Below are positions 24,156 to 35,092 of a DNA stretch of 64,000 nucleotides, in pieces. The DNA is taken from positions 186,001 to 250,000 of the forward strand of contig BQMF02000487.1 in the NCBI GenBank assembly GCA_027922465.2. Reading direction: 5' to 3'. The first letter of the stretch is position 1, and the number at the start of each line of letters is the position of its first letter. A program made the position numbers and the translations under genes. This DNA comes from Turritopsis dohrnii (lineage: Eukaryota; Cnidaria; Hydrozoa; Anthoathecata; Oceaniidae). The notes beneath the pieces were generated by a model, which was not told where the DNA came from, searched no databases, and saw nothing but the letters and a program-made list of their open reading frames with translations.

Positions 24156-25502
24156 CACTACGGACAAAAACGGCAAAACATAACTACCATACAGAGCATT
24201 TTCATAACGTGTATATTCATATTCATATGGAAATGCACATACAATTCGCCAATGCTAGCGATAAATTTAGGGCTACTTTTCGATGCAAGCGCTATTTATA
24301 CAGAAATACACGTCTTTGGAACATATTTGCCCGCTGGATCTGTGCTGAAGTGTTCAATTCTAGAAAACCACTTTGTGTTCTTAAAAAACGTATTCGTTTT
24401 GCATTTTGTTTTTAATTCTTCATAATTTATGCGTAAGCAGAATCAGAATCTACCAATCTATTACTTACTAATTTATCAGAATTACTGATAAAATTTAAAT
24501 ACTGTCAATTTCAATATATAATATACCCCCTATTTAAAATATGTTATTTCATACATTGACTTTGAATTGCCGTAAAACATGGTAGACATAAAAGCCATTT
24601 TCCGCGCATCAAAAGCAAACAATATTTGTTAAGATTAATTTTTTGGAATGTTTGGCGGTACAGCTTTTTTTTATATAAGCATAACGGATTATAAGCATAA
24701 TTAGGCTGATAATTGCCAAAAAGTAAGGATACTACGCATACCTTTGACCCTGAAAAAATTGTGTAAGCATAAACAGTTGTCAAAAAATATATTTTATGTC
24801 ATTTCATTTTACATTTTTGCTGCTATTTACCATATAAAAACCCTACATCTTGCTACAAAAAACTAAAACAGTACAGGTTTGAAAATAAAACAGTAAAATA
24901 AACAAAAAACAAAAATAAACTGAAATATGGTTGTTATATAGTTATATAGTTATTTATAACGCGTTTATAAGCTTGGATTAAGGCTCGATTCTAAAAATCT
25001 TTAAGCATAACTGAGGCTGAGCCAAAATTTACCTGATACTTATAAAAAAAGGTGTAAGCCATGTGGCAAGCAACTCACAATCGAGACAAACCAGGCGCGT
25101 GAAGGAGAGGATGCGCAAAACATGCACACTGTAAAGTTAAGATGATACAAGGAATAAAATTGAGAACAGGAGAATGAGAGAAATAAATTTGTCAAATTAA
25201 GTTTTTTAGCGAAAGCCAAGTTTGGAAATTTGTATTTGGCAGACGAAAATTCAGAACGATACTATCATTACTTCACATTCTTAAGTGTTTGTTAACTTAT
25301 GTTAGGGTTATGTGTGTGGTAAGCACGACTTTTTAGGTCTTGGTTTGGTCGTGATTCCGTCATCTTGCTGACGTCATAGTAAATGACTTTGAATGACGTC
25401 ATGAAAAAGTCATAAAGAGGTCATATGACGTTGTTACCAGATTCAAACATCGCAGTAACGTGATAACGACGTCATGTGTCTGGTGCGATTTATAAACGAA
25501 TA
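24156..25502. other. Gene-free stretch
   Basis: Several ORFs of 77-89 codons, none with a recognisable domain. GACGTCA-type motifs cluster near 25365-25435. Confidence 0.5.
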
Positions 25503-25520
25503 AACTTTTTCCCACCAAAT

Positions 25521-25697
25521 CATTGCGCGTATATTGAAATCTATTGTGCGTACATTGAAATCTATTGTGCTTACCTCGAAATCTTTGTTTGTACATCGAA
25601 ATCTTTGTGAGTACGTCGAAATCTTTGTGCATACATCGAAATCTTTGTGAGTACGTCGAAATCTTTGTGCGTACATCGAAATCTTTTTCCGTACATC
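25521..25697. repeat. 20-21 bp tandem repeat, about 9 units
   Basis: The unit is close to gtacatcgaaatctttgtg, with variants gagtacgtcg and gcgtacattg; spacing is 20 bp, 21 bp in the first units. Minus-strand ORFs across it (25399-25736) are periodic artefacts. Confidence 0.9.
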
Positions 25698-25699
25698 AA

Positions 25700-26630
25700 C
25701 ACTAAAAATTACTGTCAAGAGGAATTGGACAACCATGGATTATTGCTGAGAACCTTGATGGTTGTTGGGGAAGCAAATAATACCTCAAGAATCTATTAAA
25801 CACATTTTACCGTCACGTTCCACACCTTTTCAACAAAGAAAATTCCGTGATGCTCAAATGACGTGCACAGAATATATTGGATGGTTATTTTCTAATAATA
25901 ATTTGGGATACATTGGTTATATCCAGAACGTATTTTGAACCGCTTATGTTCCTCTATAAATTATCAACTTTCATGCAATGTTGATAAAAAGTTCCATGGA
26001 CGTCTGAAAAGAACGTGGAAAATAAAACGTCAATGGGACGTTGTAATAACGTCCTAAAGTAACGTAACCAAATTAGGGCTAATTTGAAACGTCCTAATTA
26101 CGTCCTGTGCCGGCTGGGAAAGGTTTCACGTGTTAAATATCAATTAATGGAAGTAATAAAAACTATTTAAGGTAAGTGTAAAACACTAAAATTATAATGG
26201 CAATAACACACGTTGGCACAAGACAAAGGCAGATAAAAGAAATTACAGAAAATACACAGAGTACTCACAAACAAAGCATACACGCTTATTTTTATAAGAA
26301 TCAGCAAAATTTGACGTGAGGGTGGCTGTTCTTATTTTTTGAGCTCTCCTTAGCCCAAATTGTTCTTATTTTGTTCTTAGCTTTAAGAACACAGTTTCAC
26401 ATTCAATTTTTTTACGGAACTTCCTGTAAAATAAAAAATCATTTTTTACAAACTCCTTTGCTAAAAATTTGTTCTTGTTTCCATCTTAGCGAGTCAAATT
26501 ATTTTGTAACGCAGTATGAAAGTGAAATATATCTGTATTAAAAAATGGTAGCCATTCGGTAGAAACCCAATATCAGCTTGCAAGTTCTTAAGCGGGCCGC
26601 ATATCTTTCCATCATTAATATATTCGCACA
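25700..26630. other. Gene-free stretch with a second ACGTCC-family element end
   Basis: Around 25999-26120 several AACGTC/GACGTC motifs lead to ttacgtcctgtgccggctgg, closely similar to the right terminus of the neighbouring GACGTC element. It is probably a degenerate related element. Confidence 0.5.
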
Positions 26631-27429
26631 TCCCAGCGGGCACAAAGACGTCGTAAAGACGTCGTAAAGACGTCTTTTCAAGACGTCCCTAAGACGTCGC
26701 AAAATGGTCGCGAAGTGGGAATCTCAAAAGACGTCCCAATTACATCTTCATTGAGACGTCTCGATGACATCCCAACGACATCGTAACGACGTCGCAGGAT
26801 TATGAAATTTACTCTTTCAAAAACTGTAATAGGTTACAGGCGGACCCGAACCTGGAATCTCTGGTGTGCCAGCCGAACTCGTAACCGTTATGCCACCACT
26901 GTTTGTTGTCAAGACCTTTAAAAACATTTACAATAAATCATTCTATACAGACTGATTGCTTTTGAAAGTTTATAATTGTTTCGAAGATCGTTGTTGAATC
27001 TGCACAGAGACGTCCCAAAAACGTCGTAAAATTTTTGTCAGGTCGCTATCTGATCGTAACAGGATCCCAATTGCGACGTCCCGTTTCAGACGTCCCTACG
27101 ACGTCGCAAAATGATGTTAAGTTTATAATTGTTTCGAAGGTCGTTATTCAATCCGTATAAAGACGTCCCAAAAACGTCTTAAAAGGATCGCAATTGCGAC
27201 GTCCCGTTTCAGACGTCCCTACGACGTCCCAAAATGATCTTAAGTTTATAATTGTTTCGAAGGTCGTTATTCAATCCGTATAAAGACGTCCTAAAAACGT
27301 CGTAAAAGGATCGCAATTGTGACGTCCCGTTTCAGACGTCCCTACGACGTCGCAAAATGATCTGGAAAGCAAACGACCATTTTACGATTAAAATGAGACG
27401 TCTCAAAGACGTCTTGTGCCTGCTGGGAT
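26631..27429. mobile_element. GACGTC foldback element with 123-bp internal tandem repeats
   Basis: The left end tcccagcgggcacaaagacg and the right end, as complement (tcccagcaggcacaagacg), are terminal inverted repeats. The interior contains more than 20 GACGTC or GACGTCC words. Tandem units start at 27061, 27184 and 27307 (period 123 bp: aggatcgcaattgcgacgtc, then cgtttcagacgtcc and a cgaaggtcgttattcaatcc block). A tRNA-like stretch lies at 26830-26900. No coding capacity. Confidence 0.85.
26830..26900 (-). repeat. tRNA-like sequence inside the GACGTC element
   Basis: On the minus strand, tggcataacggttacgag fits a pol III A box and ggttcgggtcc a B box, about 30 nt apart. Flanking acag/ctgt could form part of an acceptor stem. 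The T arm does not pair well, so this is a degenerate tRNA or SINE head, not a functional tRNA gene. Confidence 0.5.
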
Positions 27430-28509
27430 AATGCAGGTGAAAAAAGACACAAGTTAAAATAATATACTTCTATCATTGTAAGAAGTTGATTATGAGTGAT
27501 TATGATCTTCAGATTCTTAAGCATGCAGTTCGCGCTGACCTTAACGCCCATGGGCCTCTTCTTTTCTTTTTCTTTTTTGTTATATGAACAGTATATTGTT
27601 GCAATCGTTTTCATATAAGTGTGGTTTTATCAATTTTCATAGACATAGAGCATTCCTAATTAACAACACATGTGTTTTCTGATTCCTGTGCCTTGTTTTA
27701 TGTTTTTCTCCTTCTTTGTCTCGTTATAAGTCGAGGTGTGTTATTGCAATTCAATGCCAACGCTCATCATAAATATGTTACAACACTTTTATCCTTTGAT
27801 GTTACTAATCAAGTTCCGCTATATATATATATGTGCGATTCAGCTTGTAGTTTTATTATATACTGATGATGACAGAAAAAATGTCGGGACATGTCTATAA
27901 GAAGTTGCGTTGTTTTTAATAGTCAGGTAGCTACTTACAAAAAAAATTGGAAATGAGAGGGACAATGTAAAACTACTTTGAACTGTTAGATATCATCCCT
28001 TCGAACTAGAAAATCATTACCGGAATATCTGAAATTATTTACTGGGCGTGTCCAGTACGAATTTTATTTTGATGACGTCACACAATAAAACCAAAATTTT
28101 TTTCGAAATTTTTCAAGTATTATTATATCATTCGATAGGTTTTTTTATGCTGAATTAAAAGCCCAATTATATGTCATGGTGTGATTTTGAACATAAAAAA
28201 AGTTATTAGGAATAAACGACTTGCAACTACATGGTGCTATTTCCTTTTTGCACCCCTCCTCACTCTCCTTCTAGGATGTTTTAGGGTCAGGCTTGGGATT
28301 ATTTTTTACCTCCGTGATGAAGAGCCAACTAGTAAAAAAATATGGCAGATACATTTAGTGGGGTGCGAATAGGAAATAGCGCCCAACTACATTATGTACA
28401 TTATTCAGTAAAAGATTTCCATCTTCATTGTCACTATCGCCGTCATCATTATCTTCATCAGAAGTATCATAATCAAATTTCAAGTTTTCGCATCATTCTC
28501 CACAACCAC
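27430..28509. other. Gene-free stretch
   Basis: Short ORFs only. The motif near 27531-27559 is shared with 13447-13475. Downstream of 28050 there is TGATGACGTCA and AT-rich sequence. Confidence 0.5.
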
Positions 28510-29058
28510 ATAAATCAATGCATTAGGCCGTGTGATCGATACTCGCATACTTGGGCGCGGCATTTTGATTTCGAGCAATTACAGCAAATCAACTCGATTA
28601 CGTCGACTGGTGCTGCAGGAAGCAACTTCCAGTCAATGGTCAAGACACCAGCCTCCATCTTCCATCCATGACCAATGGGACTTGGTATCTCGGGTTTTGT
28701 TTTCGAGAGATCTCTTTATGACTGCTGTCACATATGACACTCGCTTGCAATGACACAGTAAAGCGACTCTTGTTGGTGGTAGTTTCTGTGGTTCGGGAGC
28801 CTTGCGACTCGAACAAAACTTTTTGCAACGGGCTTCGTTGGTGTCATTACATTTAACTGCGTACGTATCGCAGACAAACGCCTCTATGTTTTGGAGCAAT
28901 GTTGCATTGATTTCAAAAGAGTTCCCAAATGACCCAAAAGTAGATTTGAATTCTTCAGGAGCTTACAACAACTTGAATGCTGTAGTTTTTCAAACTCCAT
29001 AGAACGCGCTGGTATAATCGTTACCAGTGAATGCGTGGAGTGCTGGTATCGCATGACA
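28510..29058 (-). pseudogene. Decayed mobile-element gene (HAFTG...TSAF / LPPT / cysteine-rich family, nuclease-like)
   Basis: Reading the minus strand from 29058: ALHAFTGNDYTSAFYG, a stop, a second stop after about 11 codons, then NIEAFVCDTYAVKC, LPPTRVALLCHCKRVSY, SHWSWMEDGGW. A frameshift near 28640 is followed by LLPAAPVDVIELICCNCSKS. I recognise this order as a large family repeated in coral, anemone and fish genomes, whose full members carry HALTGCDTTSAF motifs after a PIN/FEN1-like nuclease region and end in a cysteine-rich segment (recalled family knowledge, not verified). Two stops and one frameshift mean this copy is dead, and the N-terminal half is missing. A link to Academ-type transposons is possible but unproven. 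Confidence 0.55.
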
Positions 29059-30178
29059 GCATTCAGAACAGGGCCGCGCAGCGTTTTTGAAAGTGGGGGG
29101 CAAAATATTCTCTTCTGAAGGTCAAGAAAATTATGAAATTTCGGTTATCTAGATTGGCTAAAACGCACTCATAATTTTTAATTATAGTTAAGCATTCAAG
29201 AAATATCTTCATGGGTAAAAGGTGTAAAACACGTGTCAAAAAGGTTTTCCTTAAAAATACCTATCAATTCGCACGAACACATTATAAAGACGTCCCACGG
29301 GTAGTTGAAAGTTCGCTGATGCGGATTAGAGTAACGCTATCATCCCCTTCCTCAACCAATAGTTTGATTGATTGCAATTTTTGCTCTCTTTTCCGTGAGT
29401 ACTCGATCAGAACAACAATTTCGGCCATGACGTCCCTACCAGAAGCTTCATTCAAATCGCGGATACGCGAGGTGTTTGGAATGCAAACCGATCGTCGTCG
29501 TGAAGCAAAAAAATGTATACTTCGTGCATAAGTTTACATGAAATCAATACATGAACCAAAGAATTCGTACAGTGCACGTCTTCAAAATGCCAGCGCAGCA
29601 ACCCACTTTTAGATTTCAAAGCTTCTTGGATTTAAAGGAAATTAAAGATAAAAAAAATCGTAAAGAAGTTATCAATATTTTGTGAACAGATTAAAAGAGA
29701 TAAGCTTTTGTTGTATTTTTATTTTTGTTTTCTTTTATGAATGTCTGAGTGTTCGCTTGGTGCACGTGTGGGTTATTGCTTTTTAAGCCCTCCTGGATTA
29801 GTACAGCTTCAGCTCAATGTCCTTCTCAGCTCCAACATCAAGAATGTCTGTCTACTGCATCACTTATATTTGATGTTTCTCTAGCTATTTAAATGAATTT
29901 GTGGCATACAAATCATTTGGCTAACCCACAGTATAAATTTTTACTTTTTGTTTTAATTAGCCTTTTATCGTATCGATGATTTCAAATCAGTTTTTAATTT
30001 TCACTATTTACTACGAATGCACCACGGCAACTACAAATTCAAAACATTGCACAATCTGCATTCAATACAAATTTCTGCTTTCAGTTATATATTTTTGGTG
30101 CAGATTTGTGTAAGTTTGGATCATGTTTTGTTCGTGATGGTTAACTTTTTATGTTTACAATGTAGGAATTAGGAAGAT
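29059..30178. other. Gene-free stretch
   Basis: One 106-codon ORF (29211-29531) lacks a recognisable domain. 29828-29890 resembles 11200-11265. Confidence 0.5.
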
Positions 30179-31885
30179 ATATGTGACCGTCCAGGGGATT
30201 TTGATAACAAACGATAAAACGTTATATAGTTACAAAACGATATTCTTTATAACGTTATATCATTATGCATAACGATATAACGTTATATCGTTGTTATAAA
30301 GTAACGTTACTGTAACGATAACGATAACGATATAACAATACAACATAACGATAAAACGTTAAACGGTTATGAAAACAGTTTCTAGCAGTTCTTGCGAAAG
30401 TAACAAACATGAAATTTCTTTCAGATCTTTCAGTTTACAACACTTTGATATAAACTAAATGGAAGACTTCTCCATTTCCGAAGTAAACAATTAATTCGTA
30501 CTCCGGTCAATTTCATACACAGTAGGTTATTTTTCAGGAATTGCCTCCCTATACAGTTCTAACTCTTTCTGTGGTAGCTGTCTGTGATGGTGTGTTTTGA
30601 ATTTCAGGGAAGGATGTATTATCTTAGAAATTTCTTTTATTTACAATGCTATCAAACAAAACAAGATAACTATATAAAACCAAAACGTGATTTCATCCAA
30701 AGCATCAGAGAGTTCATATCGAATGTTTACATTCATGAACAGTCGGTATGTATTCGAATGTTTTTAAAAATGCAGATGCAATGCAAATAAAAGATCTTCC
30801 TAATGTTTTTCTCATAGGTAGCATGAAGCCAAATTTAAATATTTAAGAGATTTCCCATAAAGAGTATATATGCAGCCCTCCAAGATTTTAACAAAAATAT
30901 TAATGCCGTTGCGGTGTAAAAAAAGTTTCACAAAGGAAATTGAAAACTTTCCCTGAGTGAAAATACATCTTCTTGAAATACAACGTTTTCCCAAAGGGAT
31001 TGTCAGTGGCGGATCTAGAGGTATGTCGAAATTTGTGTAGGAGAGCATTAACATAATTTGTAAATTCAATTTATATTACCAATGGGATTATTTGAACACT
31101 TTCCTTTTATGGGTAGATTGCTAACACTCTCCTACACAAATTTCGACATACCTCTAGATCCGCCACTGATTGTAATAGCAATCCTGTCGAACAACTTAAA
31201 ATAGAATTATAGCGGACGGTTTCCATTTGTAGTAGCTTATGAAGTTACTATCGTATCTTTTATCTGTAACTGAATGAGAACCAGGTAAAGAAACTGATGT
31301 TAGTTGAAATCCTTAAAACGAAGCAATACATGTTTGATTGATCGTATTCGTATTAAATTTTGTTAAATTGATTTTTTTCCCTGTTTTTCTAACGAAACTA
31401 AATTCAGGAGATTATTTTTTCTATGAAACATAAATGGGATAGTTTTAAAGCACAATGTTCTGGGTGTTTTCTGTCATGTGTTTTTAAACAAGAGACTAAT
31501 TTATTCGCAAATAATACCAACTGTAATAAACTCATTAGATTATTTATTCTTTGAAACATAAATGGCATAATTTTAAAGTGCAATTCCTGTTCTGTTGCCT
31601 GTCATGTGTTTTCTAATAAACAGGAGACGAATTTATTTCGCAAACAATGATATCGTTATAACTATAACGATAAAACGTTATAACGTTGCTAATTAAAGAT
31701 TATAACGTTACAAAAACGATATTATCGTTTTAGTGATAACGTTATAACGTTACTTGAGTATCGTATTAACGTTACAGAAGAACGTTAAATATCGTTATTT
31801 CTTTTGTTCTTTTTAACCATAAAACGTTATTCATATAACGTTTTATCGTTTGTTATCAAAATCCCCTGGACGGTCACATATACAT
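30179..31885. mobile_element. Foldback element with AACGTTAT arms, copy B
   Basis: The left terminus tatgtgaccgtccaggggat is the exact complement of the right terminus ending ggacggtcacata. Both arms (30205-30370 and about 31660-31850) are arrays of aacgttat, ataacg and cgttat. The outer ends overlap a TATA-like sequence that could be the target duplication. A 165-bp MITE is nested at 31004-31168, and a 124-bp unit is tandemly repeated at about 31445-31655. No transposase was seen. Confidence 0.85.
31004..31168. mobile_element. Nested hAT-like MITE with about 40-bp perfect TIRs
   Basis: The left end starts cagtggcggatctagagg and continues to gtaggagag. The right end is its complement, ending ccgccactg. 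ATTGT flanks both sides (30999-31003 and 31169-31173) as a possible target duplication. CAGTGGCGGA is a typical hAT terminal motif. Near-perfect arms suggest a recent insertion. Confidence 0.85.
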
Positions 31886-33856
31886 ACATATATCAAAGGT
31901 TTAAAGGATGTGATTTACGTATGTCATAATCATTCTCATATATATCTGAAGGATCAGACTTACTATTATTTTTCATCCCCAAAGAAATGATGTTTTAGGT
32001 CTTTCAGATGAATTTTACATCATTACATTACACCATTAGTTCATATATGTATACAAAGTTTCACAATGCCCTGGAGTGTATATGATATCAAATTAATGTC
32101 ATAAATAATTCAATCTTTTTTCGAATTTTGTATAAAGAGTTTTGATATAAATACTGGTCTTGAATATGTCATTTCAGGTCAAGAATGTTTGTAAATCAAC
32201 CTAAAGCACAAATGTCTGATTTCAGTTATGTTGATTTTGGTATGGGTACATTTTGCATCACCAAATCTATGTTCTCCTTTTTGCGGTTGTGATTTTGGAA
32301 GTTTGTCAGAAAGATTGGCAGCATATATCAAATTCAGAAATTCAGAATGTTCAGAGTAACATTAAAATAAGTTACGTGGATACGCATCATCCTTTAATAT
32401 TATTTTTCATGTTGATCTAAAAGTCTTCCTAAACGCGATTTGTAAATATGCAAAGCATTTCTTGTTTGTTTTGTGGTCATCTTCATCAATAGATTTAATG
32501 AGTGACAATAGCAATGCGTAAAGACCCCCTACCGGTTCTGCCGCCCCTGAGGGCTATTATATGGAGAGATGAAGATTGCACTATGACGATGTCATCAGAA
32601 ATAGAACAATAGGAAAATGACCTGGAAACGAGCAGCTGTTTATTAATAAAAGTGTTCAAAGAAGGTAAAGAAATGATTCGCTCTCATATCACAAGAAAAC
32701 CACTGAAACACTTTTTCTCAATCTTAGCAAAACCGTCCAAAAAAATATCACAGCTCTGAAAAAAGTGTCGTTTGGCACAAAGGAAGACCTTTCGTCTCTT
32801 CTCCTGCCGACAGTTTTTTTTTTGTTCTTTTTTTCGTGCACCCGATAAAACATTGCTGTTTTTTTCCAGACATAATGGAATCTTTGAGCGTTCGAAATAA
32901 TAGACGGGGTTCAACATTTTTGAAAATAATCATGCTACAAAGTTTTTTTTAAAAAGACATTGAACAAAGACATCGAACGTATATTGTTTTAAAACATTTT
33001 ATTTAAAAGTAACAAGGGCTTTGTTTGTTTGTTTTTTTAAATGATACAATTAATGATTTTTTTTCATGTGTTGCACCCCCTGAATATGTACTTTCCGATT
33101 TGTCTAGAAGGAAGGAAAGATGGCGGATAAATTTTAGTTGGCTGTTGTTGGAATTAGCGTGATTTTTCTTTTTGTGATAACTTGTTTAATAAATAATTTT
33201 AGGTGCTCCGGTAAAAAAATAGTTAATACTGAGTATCTTTAGAACATATTTCAGTATCTTTTGAATTGTCCCCTTCATTGCATGGTTTCTCATTTTTTAT
33301 GCAAGTAGCTGCCTGACTATAAGTGTAAACTTTGAATTGCATACGTAATGCGTTCAATGATAAACACACTTAAACGTTTGGTGGGGAGCAGGCTTTAAAG
33401 ATGCTTTCCTTCCAATCTGACGCAAAAGAAATTTTTTAAAGTTCTTTTTCACAGAAATAAAAAAATGAGGATTAGACCTCTATCTTCAATGTCCGTCTCT
33501 GATGTTACAACGTTACTGGTTATGCTGAATTTATTTCATAAATAATTAATCAAATTATTTTTTGGTATTTTTCATGTTATCGAACCGAAAAAGAATGATC
33601 TTAGAATAAGAATCCAGAAAGTGCGCTGAAAAACAGACAAAATAACTTTTACGATGTACTTTCTGATTAAAATGAAAATAGTATCGTAAAATTTTATAGA
33701 TTACTTGGCAGTTAAAATCATGTCATATTACGCTGTTGACAATTCATTAACAAAACCTTCATAGGCGCGGAATTTGTTCTTCATGTTTTAAAAATAGTAA
33801 ATTTTTCAGAGTGGATCATTCAACTCACATCTTGAAATTTGCGTTTTAGATATAAT
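31886..33856. other. Gene-free stretch upstream of the 33.9 kb gene
   Basis: No convincing ORF. 33123-33230 has a short hydrophobic open stretch, but an in-frame stop follows five codons after its ATG. An in-frame TGA at 33833-33835 precedes the next gene, so its coding region does not extend upstream in this frame. Confidence 0.5.
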
Positions 33857-35092
33857 ATGGATGAAGTAATTCCGGATTGGCGTTATTTCGGTACACTTCC
33901 AATGTTAGCTCACCACCGTCAACCACCTGTGACATATTATTCATGGTTAACGAATGATTTGGTGTATTTCGCTGACTATAAAGAATGCAATGGGTTCAGT
34001 CATATCACGACGATAGAAAACGCCTTAAACATTGTCAGACAAGGTCAAATAAAGCTTTCACTTGTCAATGATTTTTCTGTGGTGAGTAGACATCCAGCAA
34101 TGCATCCGTTGTGTAATGTACCAGTTGTGTGGTTGTCACCGAGCACCATTGAACCTGATAACAATGAAATAAATCGCTATGGGAATGTAAAATACAGCAT
34201 AACCAATGTTTGTGATAAAGATGCCAGAGGGAATGTAAACTGCAGTCTTGATATGAATCTACCTCCTTTCAATAACGTTCACTTTTATTTGATAGAGTAT
34301 TTGGATTATCGAAGAAAAAGAGCTGTAAGAGTGCTAATTTCTCCTAACAATTATCCTCCGCTGCGTAAATTTAATCCAAACGCACAAAACCAACCACTGT
34401 GGATCAATGACGGTTTGCTATATAAACCTACCGTTTATACAGGCCGAAATGGTGTATACCAGCCGGTAACTGTCGAAGTTATTTTTGATTGGAATCCTTC
34501 TGATTATATAACTTCTATGACATACGTAGCTTGCAATGACCCAAGACCACATTTTGAGGAAGGAGAAATGTTAGGAAAAGTTCCAGCATTTGTCGAAGGA
34601 AACTTGCTCGGTTATTTGTTCTATGTTTACCTCGTATATGAAAAGAAAGAATTCAACCACAATGGATACCGACACGAATTAGACGAAGAACAGATTACAA
34701 GTCTCATTGAAGCAATTGCAAATGTTCCGTACATAAATTGCTTTAATGGACTAACTCCTTTACAACCTTATAGTGGCAGTGGCTTTGAAACTGCTGGTGA
34801 TTTGCTAAAAAAGCTGAATTTTTGTAGAGTTTTTACAAAGTCCTGGCCCTATGATTTTGATGATGTATATGATATGCGCAAAATATATTGGCATTTTATC
34901 AAAAAGAAATCATTTCCCGATATAAAAATGTGTATCGAAGAAATTCATGCAAGAGTGGCAGATACCATCAAAAATGAAATGAATTGGCGACGTGGTTTTA
35001 CCAATGTTATGGAGATATTTTTCAGACATTTTTGTCCCGATCAGTCAGAAACATTAAGAAACAATTTGATCGCATTTGTAAGAAACGTCTAG
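33857..35092 (+). CDS. Uninterrupted 411-residue protein of unknown family; ADP-ribosyltransferase-like N-terminal motif suspected
   Basis: The longest ORF in the window, without introns. ATG 33857 is the first Met after an in-frame stop at 33833; an upstream TTG also lies in frame. N-terminal features: GFSHITTIENALNIVRQGQI (about residues 46-65), VPVVWLSPSTIE (about 88-99), RYGNVKYSI (about 106-114), FYLIEYLDYRRKRAVRVLIS (about 142-161). The C-terminal half is helical and charged, with EGEMLGKVPAFVEGN. No signal peptide or membrane segment, so probably cytosolic or nuclear. The HxTT...G.I, VWLSP, RYGNV order recalls uncharacterised bacterial proteins and, more loosely, the H-x-T...G start of DarT/PARP-type ADP-ribosyltransferases (family knowledge plus inference). 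A second catalytic Glu was not identified. No conserved neighbour helps; the gene is isolated, with intact reading frame and no repeat overlap. Confidence 0.75.
   Translation: MDEVIPDWRYFGTLPMLAHHRQPPVTYYSWLTNDLVYFADYKECNGFSHITTIENALNIVRQGQIKLSLVNDFSVVSRHPAMHPLCNVPVVWLSPSTIEPDNNEINRYGNVKYSITNVCDKDARGNVNCSLDMNLPPFNNVHFYLIEYLDYRRKRAVRVLISPNNYPPLRKFNPNAQNQPLWINDGLLYKPTVYTGRNGVYQPVTVEVIFDWNPSDYITSMTYVACNDPRPHFEEGEMLGKVPAFVEGNLLGYLFYVYLVYEKKEFNHNGYRHELDEEQITSLIEAIANVPYINCFNGLTPLQPYSGSGFETAGDLLKKLNFCRVFTKSWPYDFDDVYDMRKIYWHFIKKKSFPDIKMCIEEIHARVADTIKNEMNWRRGFTNVMEIFFRHFCPDQSETLRNNLIAFVRNV

Noticed and set aside
25521..25697. CRISPR-like array
   Set aside because: Units are contiguous with no unique spacers, and the genome is eukaryotic.
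25399..25736. Minus-strand repeat-protein ORFs (FRCTNKDFEV-like units)
   Set aside because: The frames follow a 20-bp tandem DNA repeat whose period is not a multiple of three; no codon-level conservation.
28342..28753. Plus-strand ORFs at 28.3-28.75 kb
   Set aside because: They overlap, antisense, the recognisable minus-strand pseudogene and have no domain of their own.
33123..33235. Small hydrophobic peptide gene after ATGGCGGATAAA
   Set aside because: The ATG frame stops after five codons; the hydrophobic stretch itself has no start or supporting splice structure.
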